Source: Roseospira marina | GTDB lineage: Bacteria > Pseudomonadota > Alphaproteobacteria > Rhodospirillales > Rhodospirillaceae | Direction of reading: 5' to 3' | Assembly: GCF_014197855.1 (NCBI RefSeq) | Contig: NZ_JACIGJ010000004.1 | Location: 62,001-126,000 of the forward strand | DNA: 64,000 bases | Shown: positions 29,142 to 38,710 of the stretch, in pieces | How positions within the stretch are numbered: the stretch's first letter is position 1 | Layout: each line of letters begins with the position of its first letter | Notes under the pieces: generated by a model | What the model was told of the DNA's origin: nothing | Database searches by the model: none | What the model saw: the letters and a program-made list of their open reading frames with translations, nothing else | Program-made: the position numbers and the translations under genes

Positions 29142-31445
29142 ATGAGCTTTTTTAATTCGATCAAAATTGGTGTAAGGATTACGATCGGGTTTGTCATTGT
29201 TCTGGCCCTTCTGGCTGTAATTTGCTCTATTTCCTATTTTTATCTTCGGGGTGCGGACTCCAATCTGACGGAATACCGCCAACTGGCCCGTCTGGCCAAT
29301 CAGGTCGGCAATGTTCAGGCCGCCATGCTGCAGACGCAACTTGCGGTGAAGGATTTCGTGATCCAAGGAGAGTTGGAGTACGCGCCGCTTGTTGAAGACG
29401 CCGCGAAAGAAACCCTTACGGCGATCCGACGGGCCTTGGAGTTGGCCGAGGCTGACGCCCGCATCGAGGATTTGCGGGGCCTGGAGTCCCAACTCGACAA
29501 CTACATCACCGCCTTTGGCCAGATCGTCACCCACCAGCAGGATCGGAACCGGATGTTCGACCAACTCCGCGATCTCGGTCCGGCGGTCGAGCAGCCGTTG
29601 ACCCAGGTGATGGTGCGCGCCAACGAGGATGAGAACGCCAAGGCGGCCTATCTGGCCGGGCTGACCCTTCGGCATCTGCTGCTCGGACGGCTGCAGGTGT
29701 CGGTCTATCTGGTGAGCAACGGTTCGGAGGCTTATGAGGGCGCGGTCGAAGAGATCGGTCGCATGCAAGCCCAGGCCGATGTCATGGAGGCGGCTCTGAC
29801 GGACCCGCAACTCCTGGCTTTGGCACGCGAGGCACAGACTCAAGGATACGAGTATGCCAAGGCGTTCGATGCCATCCACGTCGCCATTTCCGAGCGTAAC
29901 GATCTGATCGAGAAGGTCCTCGACAATGTCGGTCCCTTGGTCTCGCAGCAGGTACAAAGGCTCAAGGCCGGTATTCAGGCGCGTCAGGACGAATTGGGCC
30001 CGGCCGCCAAGCGCGATATCGACACCGCGGTGGTCACCTCTCTGGTCGTCGGGCTCATCGCCCTGTTTATCGGGATCATCGCGGCCTGGGTGATTGGGGG
30101 CGGCATTTCGCGGCCCATCAAGCGGATGACCGACGCGATGCTGAACCTCGCCAAGGGGGATACGGCGATTGAGGTTCCGGCCCACGGTCAACGCGACGAG
30201 ATCGGCCAGATGGCCGAGGCCCTGACCGTCCTGCGCTCGGCGGCGCAGGAGCGGGACCGGCTGCGGGCTGAGCAGGCGACGGCCGAGCAGGAGGCCGAGG
30301 AGGAACGGCGCGTGGCGTTGCGTACCATGGCCGACAACGTCGAATCCTCGTCCCGGACGGCGTTGGAGTCCGTGGAGACGCTGGCGAATACCATGCACGC
30401 CGACTCGCGGCGTCTCAGCGCGGCGTCACAACAGGTGTCGGAACATGCGTCAACGGTTTCGGCCGCCGCCGAGGAAGCCCAGGCCAACGCCCAGACGGTG
30501 GCGGCTGCTGCGGAGCAACTGAGTGCGTCGATCGCCGAGATCGGGCGTCAGGTCGAGCAGTCCCGGACCATCGCCAACACCGCCGTGGACAAGGCCGAGG
30601 CGACCCAGAGCGTCGTCAATCATCTCGGGGATGTCGGGAGCCGTATCGGCGAGGTGGTCAAGCTGATCGGGGAGATCGCCGAACAGACCAACCTTTTGGC
30701 GTTGAACGCCACCATTGAGGCGGCCCGCGCGGGCGAGGCCGGTCGCGGCTTTGCCGTCGTGGCCAACGAGGTCAAGTCGCTGGCGCAGCAGACCGCCCGG
30801 TCGACCAACGACATCGCCCAACGGGTCGGCGAGATCCAGACCGTGTCCAAGGAGGCGGCGGCGGCCATCGACGCGGTATCGACGACGATCCGCGAGATGG
30901 ACACCATCACCACCACCGTGGCCGGGGCGGTGGATCAGCAGCGCAGCGCGACGCAGGAAATCGTGGCGTCGATTCAGGAAAGCGCTGCGGCAACCCGCGA
31001 GGTGTCCAGTTTGATCGCCAAGGTGAATGAGCAGTCACAGGTGACCATGACGTCGTCGCGGACCGTGGAGGAGTACGCCAGTTCGCTGTTCGGGGCGGTG
31101 TCGGACTACGGTCAGACGGTTACCCGCCTCATCCGCTCGTCGACCAGCGATGTGGACCGGCGCCTCCACGAACGGTTCGCCATTGAAGCCGAGGTGGTCG
31201 CGGACGCCAACGGGGAGCGGATAGCGACCGTTCTCGTCGACGTCTCGCGCGGCGGCGCGCGTATCAAGCCGGTGGACAACGTGCACAAGGGCGACGCCCT
31301 GACCCTGCTTGTGGGCAGTGTCGGCGCCCGTTGGCACGGTCGTGCAATCAACATCACCCGCGCCGGGATCCACATTCAGTTCGATACGGAGCAGGATATC
31401 GATATCGAGCGCCTGCGCCGGGCCGGTCGGATGGCGGCGCAGTAA
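29142..31445 (+). CDS. Methyl-accepting chemotaxis protein with C-terminal PilZ domain
   Basis: A 767-residue chemoreceptor: transmembrane helix at about 12-35, a helical periplasmic sensor, a second helix at about 297-320, HAMP, then the signalling coiled coil with the hairpin tip [20 protein letters not shown]. After it, residues 669-767 form a PilZ domain with RRLHER and DVSRGG, the two c-di-GMP-binding motifs. c-di-GMP could thus change receptor output directly, as reported for the Azospirillum Tlp1 type. AAGGGG lies seven bases before the ATG. No che genes are adjacent. Confidence 0.93.
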   Translation: MSFFNSIKIGVRITIGFVIVLALLAVICSISYFYLRGADSNLTEYRQLARLANQVGNVQAAMLQTQLAVKDFVIQGELEYAPLVEDAAKETLTAIRRALELAEADARIEDLRGLESQLDNYITAFGQIVTHQQDRNRMFDQLRDLGPAVEQPLTQVMVRANEDENAKAAYLAGLTLRHLLLGRLQVSVYLVSNGSEAYEGAVEEIGRMQAQADVMEAALTDPQLLALAREAQTQGYEYAKAFDAIHVAISERNDLIEKVLDNVGPLVSQQVQRLKAGIQARQDELGPAAKRDIDTAVVTSLVVGLIALFIGIIAAWVIGGGISRPIKRMTDAMLNLAKGDTAIEVPAHGQRDEIGQMAEALTVLRSAAQERDRLRAEQATAEQEAEEERRVALRTMADNVESSSRTALESVETLANTMHADSRRLSAASQQVSEHASTVSAAAEEAQANAQTVAAAAEQLSASIAEIGRQVEQSRTIANTAVDKAEATQSVVNHLGDVGSRIGEVVKLIGEIAEQTNLLALNATIEAARAGEAGRGFAVVANEVKSLAQQTARSTNDIAQRVGEIQTVSKEAAAAIDAVSTTIREMDTITTTVAGAVDQQRSATQEIVASIQESAAATREVSSLIAKVNEQSQVTMTSSRTVEEYASSLFGAVSDYGQTVTRLIRSSTSDVDRRLHERFAIEAEVVADANGERIATVLVDVSRGGARIKPVDNVHKGDALTLLVGSVGARWHGRAINITRAGIHIQFDTEQDIDIERLRRAGRMAAQ

Positions 31446-31959
31446 CCGGGCGGTGCGATGTCCGGCCCGGCCCCATCATAGGCGGGGGAGAGAGGGGATC
31501 GCGCCTTTGGCGGTCGTCGCGCGGTGGGTCTGAGTCTTCGAGAACATCCGCACCGTCCGCCAACCCGATCTCTTGATGCGCACGATGCCCCTGATCACCC
31601 GACGGTCATCGACCCTCTCGACACCGCGCGTGTCCGCCGGCACATGCGGGGCCAAGCAAGAAAACCGTTCTTCGGCGAGCCAAAAAGAGCGGTCTGCCAT
31701 CCCCACGCTGCCAACATCTTGGGGTGGTGACTCCGATTCGGGATCGATTGGAAACCCCTTTGTAGGGCCCGACGCTAAATTGTCACCACACCCTATATCG
31801 GCACGTATCCTCTGGGTCGTGGTTCCGATGGCCTGTTCGCGGTGTTCGGCGCGGCCAAGACACCCATTTGTGCCCTGCGGCGTATCGATCAGGTGGTGAT
31901 CGGCCAGACCAGACATGCTGAACGCCGGGAGGATATGGGCCTGCCGACTCGCTGTGATG
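31446..31959. other. Convergent intergenic region, nothing recognised
   Basis: 514 bases between the 3' ends of the chemoreceptor gene and bchO. No T-run terminator, RNA gene or credible ORF is visible. The segment from 31650 to 31810 has lower GC than its surroundings. Confidence 0.4.
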
Positions 31960-32880
31960 TCAGCCCGTCAGCACCCCATGCGCTTGGGCGAGGTCCACGA
32001 TCAGCGTGGCCAGCACGTCCGGCCGTTCCTCGTGCGCCAGATGCCCCAGGCCGGGCAGCATGCGCACATGGGCGTTGGGCGCGCGCGCCGCGATCATCTC
32101 GGCGTCGGCCGGTTTCACGGTGGCGTCGCGCTCGCCCACCACCAGATCCAGCGGCATGTCGAGGCGCGCGACCAAGTCGCGCAGCGCCCGAAGGTCCCAG
32201 TTGGCCATCATGGCCAGCGCGCCGCCCACATGCGCCGGTTCCTTGAACAGGCGGCCGTACAGCTCCAGCCCGCGCGCGTCGATCTCCGACCCGGTGTCGC
32301 GGATCAGCGTCTCGACCCGGCTCTGGTCCACGGCGCTCCAGGCGAACAGGCGGGGCACAAGGGGGTTCATCAGCAGCAGTTTGGCGAGGCCGGACCACCA
32401 GTGCCCGGACGAGCCCTTGAACGGCAGCAACGCGCCGTTGAGGCTGATGATCGCCTTGGGGTGAATGTGCCGGTCCAGCGCCATGCGGATCAGGATCGCC
32501 GCGCCCGCCGAATGGCCCACGGCCAGAGCGGGCTTGACCTTCAACTCCCGCAGCAATGCGGCGACCGACCGGCCCATGCCGGGCAGGGTGAAGGAACTGG
32601 CCGGCGGGTTGGCGGTGAAGCCGTGGCCGGGCAGGTCGGGCACGATCACCGTGAACCGCTCGGCCAGGCGCGGCAGCAGGTCACGGAAAGAGTGGGTCGA
32701 GGCCCCTGTGCCGTGCAGCAGCAGCAGCACCGGCCCCTGGCCCGCCACCTGGACATGCCAACGGAAGCCATGCGCGAGAAGGAACCGGCTGTGCTCCCGG
32801 TTGGGCCAGTCGTGGCCCACCGTGTCCCAGTCCGGTCGATGTGCCCGGAAAACCATGCCCCGCCGCTCCCGCTTCGCCAT
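31960..32880 (-). CDS. bchO: BchO, alpha/beta hydrolase linked to magnesium chelatase
   Basis: A 306-residue alpha/beta hydrolase with the oxyanion region LLLLHGTGASTHSFRDLLP, the nucleophile elbow GHSAGA and the catalytic His in GLGHLAHEE. It follows bchD by five bases in the order bchI-bchD-bchO, the classical arrangement in purple bacteria. BchO is regarded as an accessory to magnesium insertion in bacteriochlorophyll synthesis, but its reaction is not established. Confidence 0.93.
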   Translation of the reverse strand: MAKRERRGMVFRAHRPDWDTVGHDWPNREHSRFLLAHGFRWHVQVAGQGPVLLLLHGTGASTHSFRDLLPRLAERFTVIVPDLPGHGFTANPPASSFTLPGMGRSVAALLRELKVKPALAVGHSAGAAILIRMALDRHIHPKAIISLNGALLPFKGSSGHWWSGLAKLLLMNPLVPRLFAWSAVDQSRVETLIRDTGSEIDARGLELYGRLFKEPAHVGGALAMMANWDLRALRDLVARLDMPLDLVVGERDATVKPADAEMIAARAPNAHVRMLPGLGHLAHEERPDVLATLIVDLAQAHGVLTG

Positions 32881-32885
32881 CGCCC

Positions 32886-34757
32886 CTAGGCGTCCGCCGT
32901 CTGGGCGGCGCTGCGCGCGGCCACGGACAGCGCCCGCGCGTCCGCCCGGGGCAGGGGCATGTAGGTCGCCCCCATGCTGTCGGCCAGCGCCTGTGCCTTC
33001 GCGGCCGGCCGCAGCGACGTGTCCACCAGCAGGGTCGAAACCCCCATGGCGCGCAGCCCCTCCGCAGCGGCCTTGGCGTCTTCCTCGGCCTTGGCGCGGC
33101 CGCCGATGCCCTCGAGCGTCACGTTGGCGCGGCCGTCGGTCAGAATCACGACCGAGGGCGTCTCGCCCCGGGTGCGACAGACCTCCGCCATCATGTGCGC
33201 GGCCTCAATGCCGGCGGCGAGCGGTGTGCCACCCCCGCCCGGGAACCCGGCCAGCCGCTTCTTGGCCCGCGCCAGGGAGCGCGTCGGCGGCAGTAGGGCC
33301 TCCGCGCCCTTGCCCCGGAAGGCCACCAGGGCGACCTGGTCGCGGCGGGCGTAGCAGTCCGCCAGCAACAGCTCGATGGCACCCTTCGCTTCACCCAGGC
33401 GGGCGATGGCCGACGAGCCCGACGCATCCACCACGAAGATGATCGTGGCCTGCGACCGCTTCTTGAAGCGGGTGATGCGGAAGTCGTCCTTGCGCACCAG
33501 CACACGCGGCAGCGGGCGGTCATCGCCCCTGTGTTCGGCCCATTGGGCCATCTCGGCACGACGCAGTGGCTGCCAGGGCGCGGCCGAGCGCAGGGTGTCG
33601 ATCAGCGCCAGACGGGCCCCGGCACGCGGGTCGCCCCGGCGGGAGCCGATCGGCCGGCCCCGGGTGAGCGCCTTACGCTGCTCGCCGGAGCGCCCGAGAA
33701 TGCCGGTGCGCCGTTTGCGCCCCGCCGCCGCCATCAGGCGGGCGAGCAGATTGGCGGGAATGGCGGCCTGCGCGGCATCGACGATCTGGTCCTCAAGCGG
33801 CTTGTCGTCGTCGTCCTGCTGGCGTTCGTCCTCGCCCTCGTCCGGCGGGGGCGGCGGCTCCTCCTCCTCTTGGTCCTCCTCGGGGGGAGGCGGCGGCGGC
33901 ATTTCGGGGATGCGGGTGGCCCGCGGCGCCAGCACCAGCCGGGCGGCCAGCGTCAGGTCGTCCTGCTCCACCGTGTCGCGGCGATCGAGCGCGGCGGCGG
34001 CCCGGGCCACGCGCAGCGCGAACAGGGGCGCGCGCAACGACACGACGCCCATGGCCAGGGCGGCCCCGCACAGGGCCTCCAACGCCCGGTCCTCGATGGT
34101 GACGCGGGCCAGTTGGTCGCGCGCGGCCACGATTTCCTCGGGCTCGTGCAGAGGCTCGCCGATGTCGCGCTCACGCAGACCCTCCAGCTCCATATGGAAC
34201 GCCAGGCGGTCGCGCAACGCCTCCGGCGGTCCCTCGTCGGGCCCGACCGATTCATCCAGCGCCACCACGCCAAAGCGCGTCGGGGTCAGCGCGGCGATGC
34301 CGTCGCGCTCCACCCGCACGGCGCCATGGTCCACCGCCATGCCCAGCTTGGCGGCGAAGGCCGGCGTCAGGCGCTCGGCCATGGCCAGCACGATCACGCC
34401 GCCGTCGGCCTCCACCAGCAGCCCTTTCTCGGCCACCGGCCGGCCAGCGTGCAGGGTCGCGGCCAGATCCAGGCCGCCCAGCAGGCGCTCGTCCGTCACG
34501 TGCAGGGGCACGCGGCGCAACGGCGTGCCCTCGGGCAAAAGGGTGCGGAGCATGTCCAGCCAGGCGTCGCGGGCCGGGCCGGGCAAGGCCTTCAGCAGGG
34601 CACCGCCCAGGCCGGCCGGATCGACCGCAACCAGCGCCGCCACCAGGGCGGCGTCGGTCCAGGGGTCGGACACCGGGCCGGCGTCCTCTCGGTCCGCCGC
34701 CTGCGGCGCCGGGCCGAGACCGGCCGGGTCGGGTGCGAAGGAGCCCAGGATTTCCAT
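32886..34757 (-). CDS. bchD: Magnesium chelatase subunit D
   Basis: BchD pairs with the BchI ring to drive ATP-dependent Mg2+ insertion into protoporphyrin IX by BchH. The 623-residue product has a degenerate AAA+ N-terminal half, a linker of alternating Pro and acidic runs at about residues 285-325, and a C-terminal von Willebrand A domain with the metal-site motif DASGSS. The ATG is one base after the bchI stop. BchH is not in the window. Confidence 0.95.
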   Translation of the reverse strand: MEILGSFAPDPAGLGPAPQAADREDAGPVSDPWTDAALVAALVAVDPAGLGGALLKALPGPARDAWLDMLRTLLPEGTPLRRVPLHVTDERLLGGLDLAATLHAGRPVAEKGLLVEADGGVIVLAMAERLTPAFAAKLGMAVDHGAVRVERDGIAALTPTRFGVVALDESVGPDEGPPEALRDRLAFHMELEGLRERDIGEPLHEPEEIVAARDQLARVTIEDRALEALCGAALAMGVVSLRAPLFALRVARAAAALDRRDTVEQDDLTLAARLVLAPRATRIPEMPPPPPPEEDQEEEEPPPPPDEGEDERQQDDDDKPLEDQIVDAAQAAIPANLLARLMAAAGRKRRTGILGRSGEQRKALTRGRPIGSRRGDPRAGARLALIDTLRSAAPWQPLRRAEMAQWAEHRGDDRPLPRVLVRKDDFRITRFKKRSQATIIFVVDASGSSAIARLGEAKGAIELLLADCYARRDQVALVAFRGKGAEALLPPTRSLARAKKRLAGFPGGGGTPLAAGIEAAHMMAEVCRTRGETPSVVILTDGRANVTLEGIGGRAKAEEDAKAAAEGLRAMGVSTLLVDTSLRPAAKAQALADSMGATYMPLPRADARALSVAARSAAQTADA

Positions 34758-34758
34758 A

Positions 34759-35790
34759 TCAGGCGACCTCGCCCAGCACCTCCGCGACCGCGCGTTCGAC
34801 ACGCACGGTGGAGCCGGATTCGTCCAGCGGGTCGCGGCGCAGGCGGTGGCGCAGCGCCATGGTGGCGACCTTGCGGACGTGGCTCTCGTCGACCTCCACA
34901 TCGCCCTCCAGCGCGGCCAGCGACCGGGCGGCGCGGATCACGGTCAGCTCGCCGCGCAGGCCGTCGGTGCCCAGGGTCAGGCACAGCTTGGCGACGGTGT
35001 TCAACACGGACTCGGGTACTTCGACGTCCTGGACGCGGGCGCGGGCCTCGCGGATGCGCTGGGCCTCGCCGGCTTCGCGCTCGTTCCAGGTGCTAAGGAA
35101 GGCCTTGGGGTCACGCTCGAACGCATCGCGGCGCTTCACGACCTCGACGCGGGTTTGCAGTTCCTTCGGCGTGGTGACTTCGACGGCCAGCCCGAAGCGG
35201 TCCAGAAGCTGTGGGCGCAGTTCGCCTTCTTCCGGGTTGCCGGAGCCGACCAGCACGAACTTGGCGGGGTGGCGCACGCTCAGGCCCTCGCGCTCCACGA
35301 CGTTCTCGCCGGAGGCGGCGACGTCGAGCAGCAGGTCCACAAGGTGGTCTTCCAGCAGGTTGACCTCGTCGATGTACAGGAAGCCGCGATGGGCGCGCGC
35401 CAGCAGGCCGGGCTCGAACGCCTTTTCACCCTGTGTCAGGGCGCGTTCCAGATCGAGCGCGCCGACCACGCGGTCCTCGGTGGCGCCGAGGGGCAGGTCC
35501 ACGACGGGCACGGGCGCCTCTTCCACCTCAAGCGGGGTGTCTTCGGCCAGATTGTTCAGCGTGCGGTGGAACGCCTCGTCCCGCACCGGGTCGCTGTTGT
35601 AGCGGCACCCCGCAATACGCTGCATGGGGGGCAGCAGGGCGGCCAGCGCGCGCACGGCGGTGGACTTGCCGGTGCCGCGATCGCCGAAGACCATCACGCC
35701 GCCCACACCCTGATCGACCGCCGCGATCAGCAGCGCCATCTTCATCTCATCCTGGCCGACGATGGCCGAGAAGGGGAATGCCAAAGCCAT
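34759..35790 (-). CDS. bchI: Magnesium chelatase ATPase subunit I
   Basis: The AAA+ ATPase subunit of magnesium chelatase, first committed step of bacteriochlorophyll synthesis. The 343-residue length is normal. Walker A is GDRGTGKS near 36-43 and Walker B is GFLYIDEVNLL. The ATG at 35790 is preceded by GGAGGG eight bases upstream; a GTG three codons earlier is less likely. It is the first gene of bchI-bchD-bchO. Confidence 0.96.
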   Translation of the reverse strand: MALAFPFSAIVGQDEMKMALLIAAVDQGVGGVMVFGDRGTGKSTAVRALAALLPPMQRIAGCRYNSDPVRDEAFHRTLNNLAEDTPLEVEEAPVPVVDLPLGATEDRVVGALDLERALTQGEKAFEPGLLARAHRGFLYIDEVNLLEDHLVDLLLDVAASGENVVEREGLSVRHPAKFVLVGSGNPEEGELRPQLLDRFGLAVEVTTPKELQTRVEVVKRRDAFERDPKAFLSTWNEREAGEAQRIREARARVQDVEVPESVLNTVAKLCLTLGTDGLRGELTVIRAARSLAALEGDVEVDESHVRKVATMALRHRLRRDPLDESGSTVRVERAVAEVLGEVA

Positions 35791-36168
35791 GGTCAGCACC
35801 CTCCCCGAACGAGGGGCGTGGACGGGGCAAGGCGGGGTGCGGAGAACGAACGGACGGTCATGGGCGAGTGGCTTTCCTTGAACGGCGGGACGAACAGGGC
35901 AGCCGGCGCCCGTCCTCGGACCACGGCGGCCGGCTCGGCGCGCGACTATGGCCCCGGGCGGGGTGCGGGTGCAAGGGTGGGTAGGGGCGTTGTCCTGGAA
36001 TTGACGATTGACGGCGGCGTTACGGCGCGACCGAGGCCGGATGGTGCATCGTTCGGCCGCGAGGGGTGGCGGCTTGGGCCGCGAACGCGGCGCGACTCCG
36101 GCGTCCTTTGCGCGAGTGCCGCGCGCGCCCCGCGTCGGTGTCCGGCATCGGGGCCCGGCATTTTCGGC
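35791..36168. other. Intergenic region upstream of bchI and the leucine leader
   Basis: 378 bases between the divergent bchI and leuA units. It should contain the bchI promoter. A TGT-N12-ACA site, the usual PpsR/CrtJ target ahead of bch genes, was looked for and not found. Nothing else is recognised. Confidence 0.4.
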
Positions 36169-36197
36169 TTGACGGGTCCGGGTGCCTTGCGCATCGT
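36169..36197 (+). promoter_or_regulatory. Candidate promoter of the leuA leader
   Basis: TTGACG at 36169 and CATCGT at 36192 are separated by 17 bases. Transcription would begin near 36204, which coincides with the ATG of the leader peptide at 36205. The -35 box is strong, the -10 box weak. Confidence 0.55.
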
Positions 36198-36204
36198 AAG
36201 ACCC

Positions 36205-36273
36205 ATGATGACCACCTTGCCCCGCAAGACGCTGGCCCTACGCCTGGACCTGTCGCTGGCTCTAACCCGCTAG
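36205..36273 (+). CDS. leuL: Leucine-rich leader peptide of leuA
   Basis: A 22-codon reading frame with seven Leu codons at positions 5, 10, 12, 14, 16, 18 and 20, so six of them alternate with other residues in TLALRLDLSLAL. This is the classic design of a ribosome-stalling leader that senses charged leucyl-tRNA. It lies 293 bases before leuA, with inverted repeats in between. No ribosome-binding site precedes the ATG, and the predicted transcription start is at or next to it, so it may be a leaderless mRNA start, as known for trpL in rhizobia. Confidence 0.82.
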   Translation: MMTTLPRKTLALRLDLSLALTR

Positions 36274-36303
36274 CGATACCGAGCCCGTGCGCACCGCGCC
36301 CGT

Positions 36304-36322
36304 GGCTCTTCCTTCCAGAGCC
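36304..36322 (+). promoter_or_regulatory. Stem-loop in the leuA leader (candidate anti-terminator part)
   Basis: GGCTCT and AGAGCC form a six-base stem with a seven-base loop, 31 bases after the leader peptide stop. It is in place to pair or compete with sequences freed or covered by a stalled ribosome, but the alternative pairing was not modelled. Confidence 0.4.
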
Positions 36323-36418
36323 GTACCGTCCCGCAAGGTTCCGTCTCATGACTCCCTCCCCATGCATCCCGACCGTGTTGGGTCGTTTGAATGCCCCGCT
36401 GACGCTGCGACTAACCGT

Positions 36419-36457
36419 CGGTCGCCGGCCACCCCGCGCGTGGCCCGCCGGCGACCG
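36419..36457 (+). terminator. Strong GC hairpin before leuA (candidate attenuator)
   Basis: CGGTCGCCGG pairs perfectly with CCGGCGACCG, with a further inner CCAC/GTGG pairing. It lies between the leader peptide and leuA. It lacks a long T-run, so whether it terminates transcription or blocks translation is open. Confidence 0.45.
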
Positions 36458-36566
36458 TATCGCGGCCACCGCGCCCCTTATGTAGACTGAGACCAATTCG
36501 CGCCGCGATCGGCGCCCCTCCTACAGCGCGCCCCATAGTCGCGCCACGACGACCGGAGACAGGACC

Positions 36567-38324
36567 ATGCGTGTCGACCCCACCGTGAAATATAAACCGT
36601 TCCAGCCCATCGACCTCCCCGACCGCCGTTGGCCGTCGGCGTCGATCACCGAGGCGCCGATCTGGGCGTCGGTCGATCTGCGCGACGGCAACCAGGCGCT
36701 GGTCGAGCCCATGGGCATCGAGCGTAAGGCTCGCATGTACAAGGCCTTGGTCGCGATGGGCTTCAAGGAGATCGAGGTGGGCTTTCCGGCCGCCTCGCAG
36801 ACCGATTTCGACTTCGCCCGCTACCTCATCGAGCACGACATGGTGCCGGAGGACGTGACCCTTCAGGTGCTCGTGCAGGCGCGCGAGCCGCTGATCCGGC
36901 GCACGTTCGAGGCGTTGAAGGGCTGCAAGCGGGCCATCGTGCACGTCTACAACTCCACCTCGACGTTGCAGCGTCGCGTGGTGTTCGGCATGGACCGGCC
37001 CGGCATCATCGACATCGCGCGCCAGGGTGCGGAGTTGATCCACACGCTCGCCGACGAGACCGACACCGAGATCGTCTACCAGTACTCGCCGGAGAGCTTC
37101 ACCGGGACCGAACTCGATTTCGCGGTCGAGATCGTCGAGGCGGTGATGGACGTCTACCAGCCGACCCCGGAGAAGCGGCTGATCGTCAATCTCCCCAGCA
37201 CGGTGGAAATGGCGACGCCGAACGTCTACGCCGACCAGATCGAGTGGTTCTGCCGCAACGTGAAGAACCGCGACAGCCTCATCATCTCCGTCCATCCGCA
37301 CAACGACCGGGGCACGGGCGTGGCGGCGACGGAACTCGCGCTCATGGCCGGCGCGGACCGGGTCGAGGGTACGCTGTTCGGCAACGGCGAGCGCACCGGC
37401 AACGTGGACGTGGTCACGCTGGCGATGAACATGTTCACCCAGGGCATCCATCCGGGGCTCGACTGCTCCAACATGCCCGAGCTCGTGACCATGGCCGAGT
37501 ACTGCACACGCCTGCCGATCCATCCGCGCCACCCCTACGCCGGGGAGTTGGTGTTCACGGCCTTCTCCGGCTCGCACCAGGACGCGATCAACAAAGGCCT
37601 CCGGGCGCTCCGCCAGTCCAACAGCGGGGTGTGGGAGGTGCCGTACCTGCCCATTGATCCGACCGACGTCGGTCGGTCGTACGAGGCCGTCATCCGCATC
37701 AACAGCCAGTCCGGCAAGGGCGGTGTGGCCCATATCCTGGAGCGCGACCATGCGCTTCAGATGCCGCGCCCGCTTCAGGTCGAGTTCTCCGGCGTCGTCC
37801 AGCACATCACGGACGAAAGCGAGGGCGAGGTCACGGCCAAGCAGCTTTGGGATATCTTCCAGGGTGAGTATCTGGCCCAAAACCCGGGCGATCTGGCGTT
37901 GAAGGAGTATCGCACCGTGCCGGACACCCACGCCAGCGACGTCCGCGTTCTGGACGCCACGCTGGTGGTGAACGGCGAGGAGTGCCGCGTCAGCGGGCGC
38001 GGCAATGGGCCGCTGGATGCGTTCGTGGACGGCTTGCGGAATCACCTGGGCATGGGGCTTGAGGTGGTGAACTACTCCGAACACGCCCTCGGGGTCGGCG
38101 CCAGCGCGCAGGCCTATGCCTACGTTGAGATGAAGGCCGAAGGGCACGCGCCCATGTTCGGGGTCGGGCGCCACGCCAACATCGTGCAGGCGTCGCTTAA
38201 CGCCATTCTGTCCGCCGTCAACCGGGTCCGCCGGCTGAACGCGGCGGGGAGCACCGGGGGCGACCGCTCCACCCAGAAGGTGAAAGAGGACGCGCAGAGC
38301 GCCCCGACCGCCGCCGCGGAGTAA
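36567..38324 (+). CDS. leuA: 2-isopropylmalate synthase, long (yeast/actinobacterial) type
   Basis: LeuA condenses acetyl-CoA with 2-ketoisovalerate, the first committed step of leucine synthesis. The 585-residue length and the start KYKPFQPIDLPDRRWP mark the longer LeuA class, not the E. coli-like class of about 510-520 residues. The catalytic TIM-barrel has SVDLRDGNQAL near residue 35 and the metal His-x-His in SVHPHNDRGTG; the C-terminal region is the leucine-binding regulatory domain. GGAGA precedes the ATG. The leader peptide upstream implies control by leucine supply. Confidence 0.95.
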   Translation: MRVDPTVKYKPFQPIDLPDRRWPSASITEAPIWASVDLRDGNQALVEPMGIERKARMYKALVAMGFKEIEVGFPAASQTDFDFARYLIEHDMVPEDVTLQVLVQAREPLIRRTFEALKGCKRAIVHVYNSTSTLQRRVVFGMDRPGIIDIARQGAELIHTLADETDTEIVYQYSPESFTGTELDFAVEIVEAVMDVYQPTPEKRLIVNLPSTVEMATPNVYADQIEWFCRNVKNRDSLIISVHPHNDRGTGVAATELALMAGADRVEGTLFGNGERTGNVDVVTLAMNMFTQGIHPGLDCSNMPELVTMAEYCTRLPIHPRHPYAGELVFTAFSGSHQDAINKGLRALRQSNSGVWEVPYLPIDPTDVGRSYEAVIRINSQSGKGGVAHILERDHALQMPRPLQVEFSGVVQHITDESEGEVTAKQLWDIFQGEYLAQNPGDLALKEYRTVPDTHASDVRVLDATLVVNGEECRVSGRGNGPLDAFVDGLRNHLGMGLEVVNYSEHALGVGASAQAYAYVEMKAEGHAPMFGVGRHANIVQASLNAILSAVNRVRRLNAAGSTGGDRSTQKVKEDAQSAPTAAAE

Positions 38325-38360
38325 GAGAGGCAGACGGTCCGTTCGACGTCGTCCGATCGA

Positions 38361-38630
38361 TCAGCGCCCGCCCGGGTTCCGCCCGCGGCGGGCGCGTCTG
38401 TGTCGGATGTACAGCACCAACAGCGCCAGGCTGCCCAGCGTGATCGCGGTGGGGAAGAGGGCCACCATCAGCGGCAGGCTCGCCACCGCCATCAGCCCCG
38501 CGGCCAGCAGCGCTCCGGCGGGGATCAGCAGCAGCAGGCCGAACAGCACGTTGCAGCCGATGTTGACCGGGTCGACGGTCCGACGTGGGGCCGGCGGATC
38601 AGGGGGGGGATCGGGTTGGGGCGCGGTCAC
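38361..38630 (-). CDS. Small two-helix membrane protein
   Basis: An 89-residue product with a Pro-rich N-terminal tail, two adjacent hydrophobic helices (about 28-48 and 52-76), and an Arg-rich C-terminus. I recognise no family. The GTG start has GAGAG upstream. It ends 36 bases from the convergent leuA stop and lies downstream of the MFS gene on the same strand. Confidence 0.5.
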   Translation of the reverse strand: MTAPQPDPPPDPPAPRRTVDPVNIGCNVLFGLLLLIPAGALLAAGLMAVASLPLMVALFPTAITLGSLALLVLYIRHRRARRGRNPGGR

Positions 38631-38710
38631 GGCTCTCTCATGCAGGCGAGGGGAGGCGATCAGGGAGGGCGATCCTACAGCCTGATCTCCCTTCTCGAAA
38701 CGCCGCGCCG

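Noticed and set aside
35791-36168. PpsR/CrtJ site (TGT-N12-ACA) ahead of bchI
   Set aside because: Searched by eye on both strands; no match with correct spacing was found.
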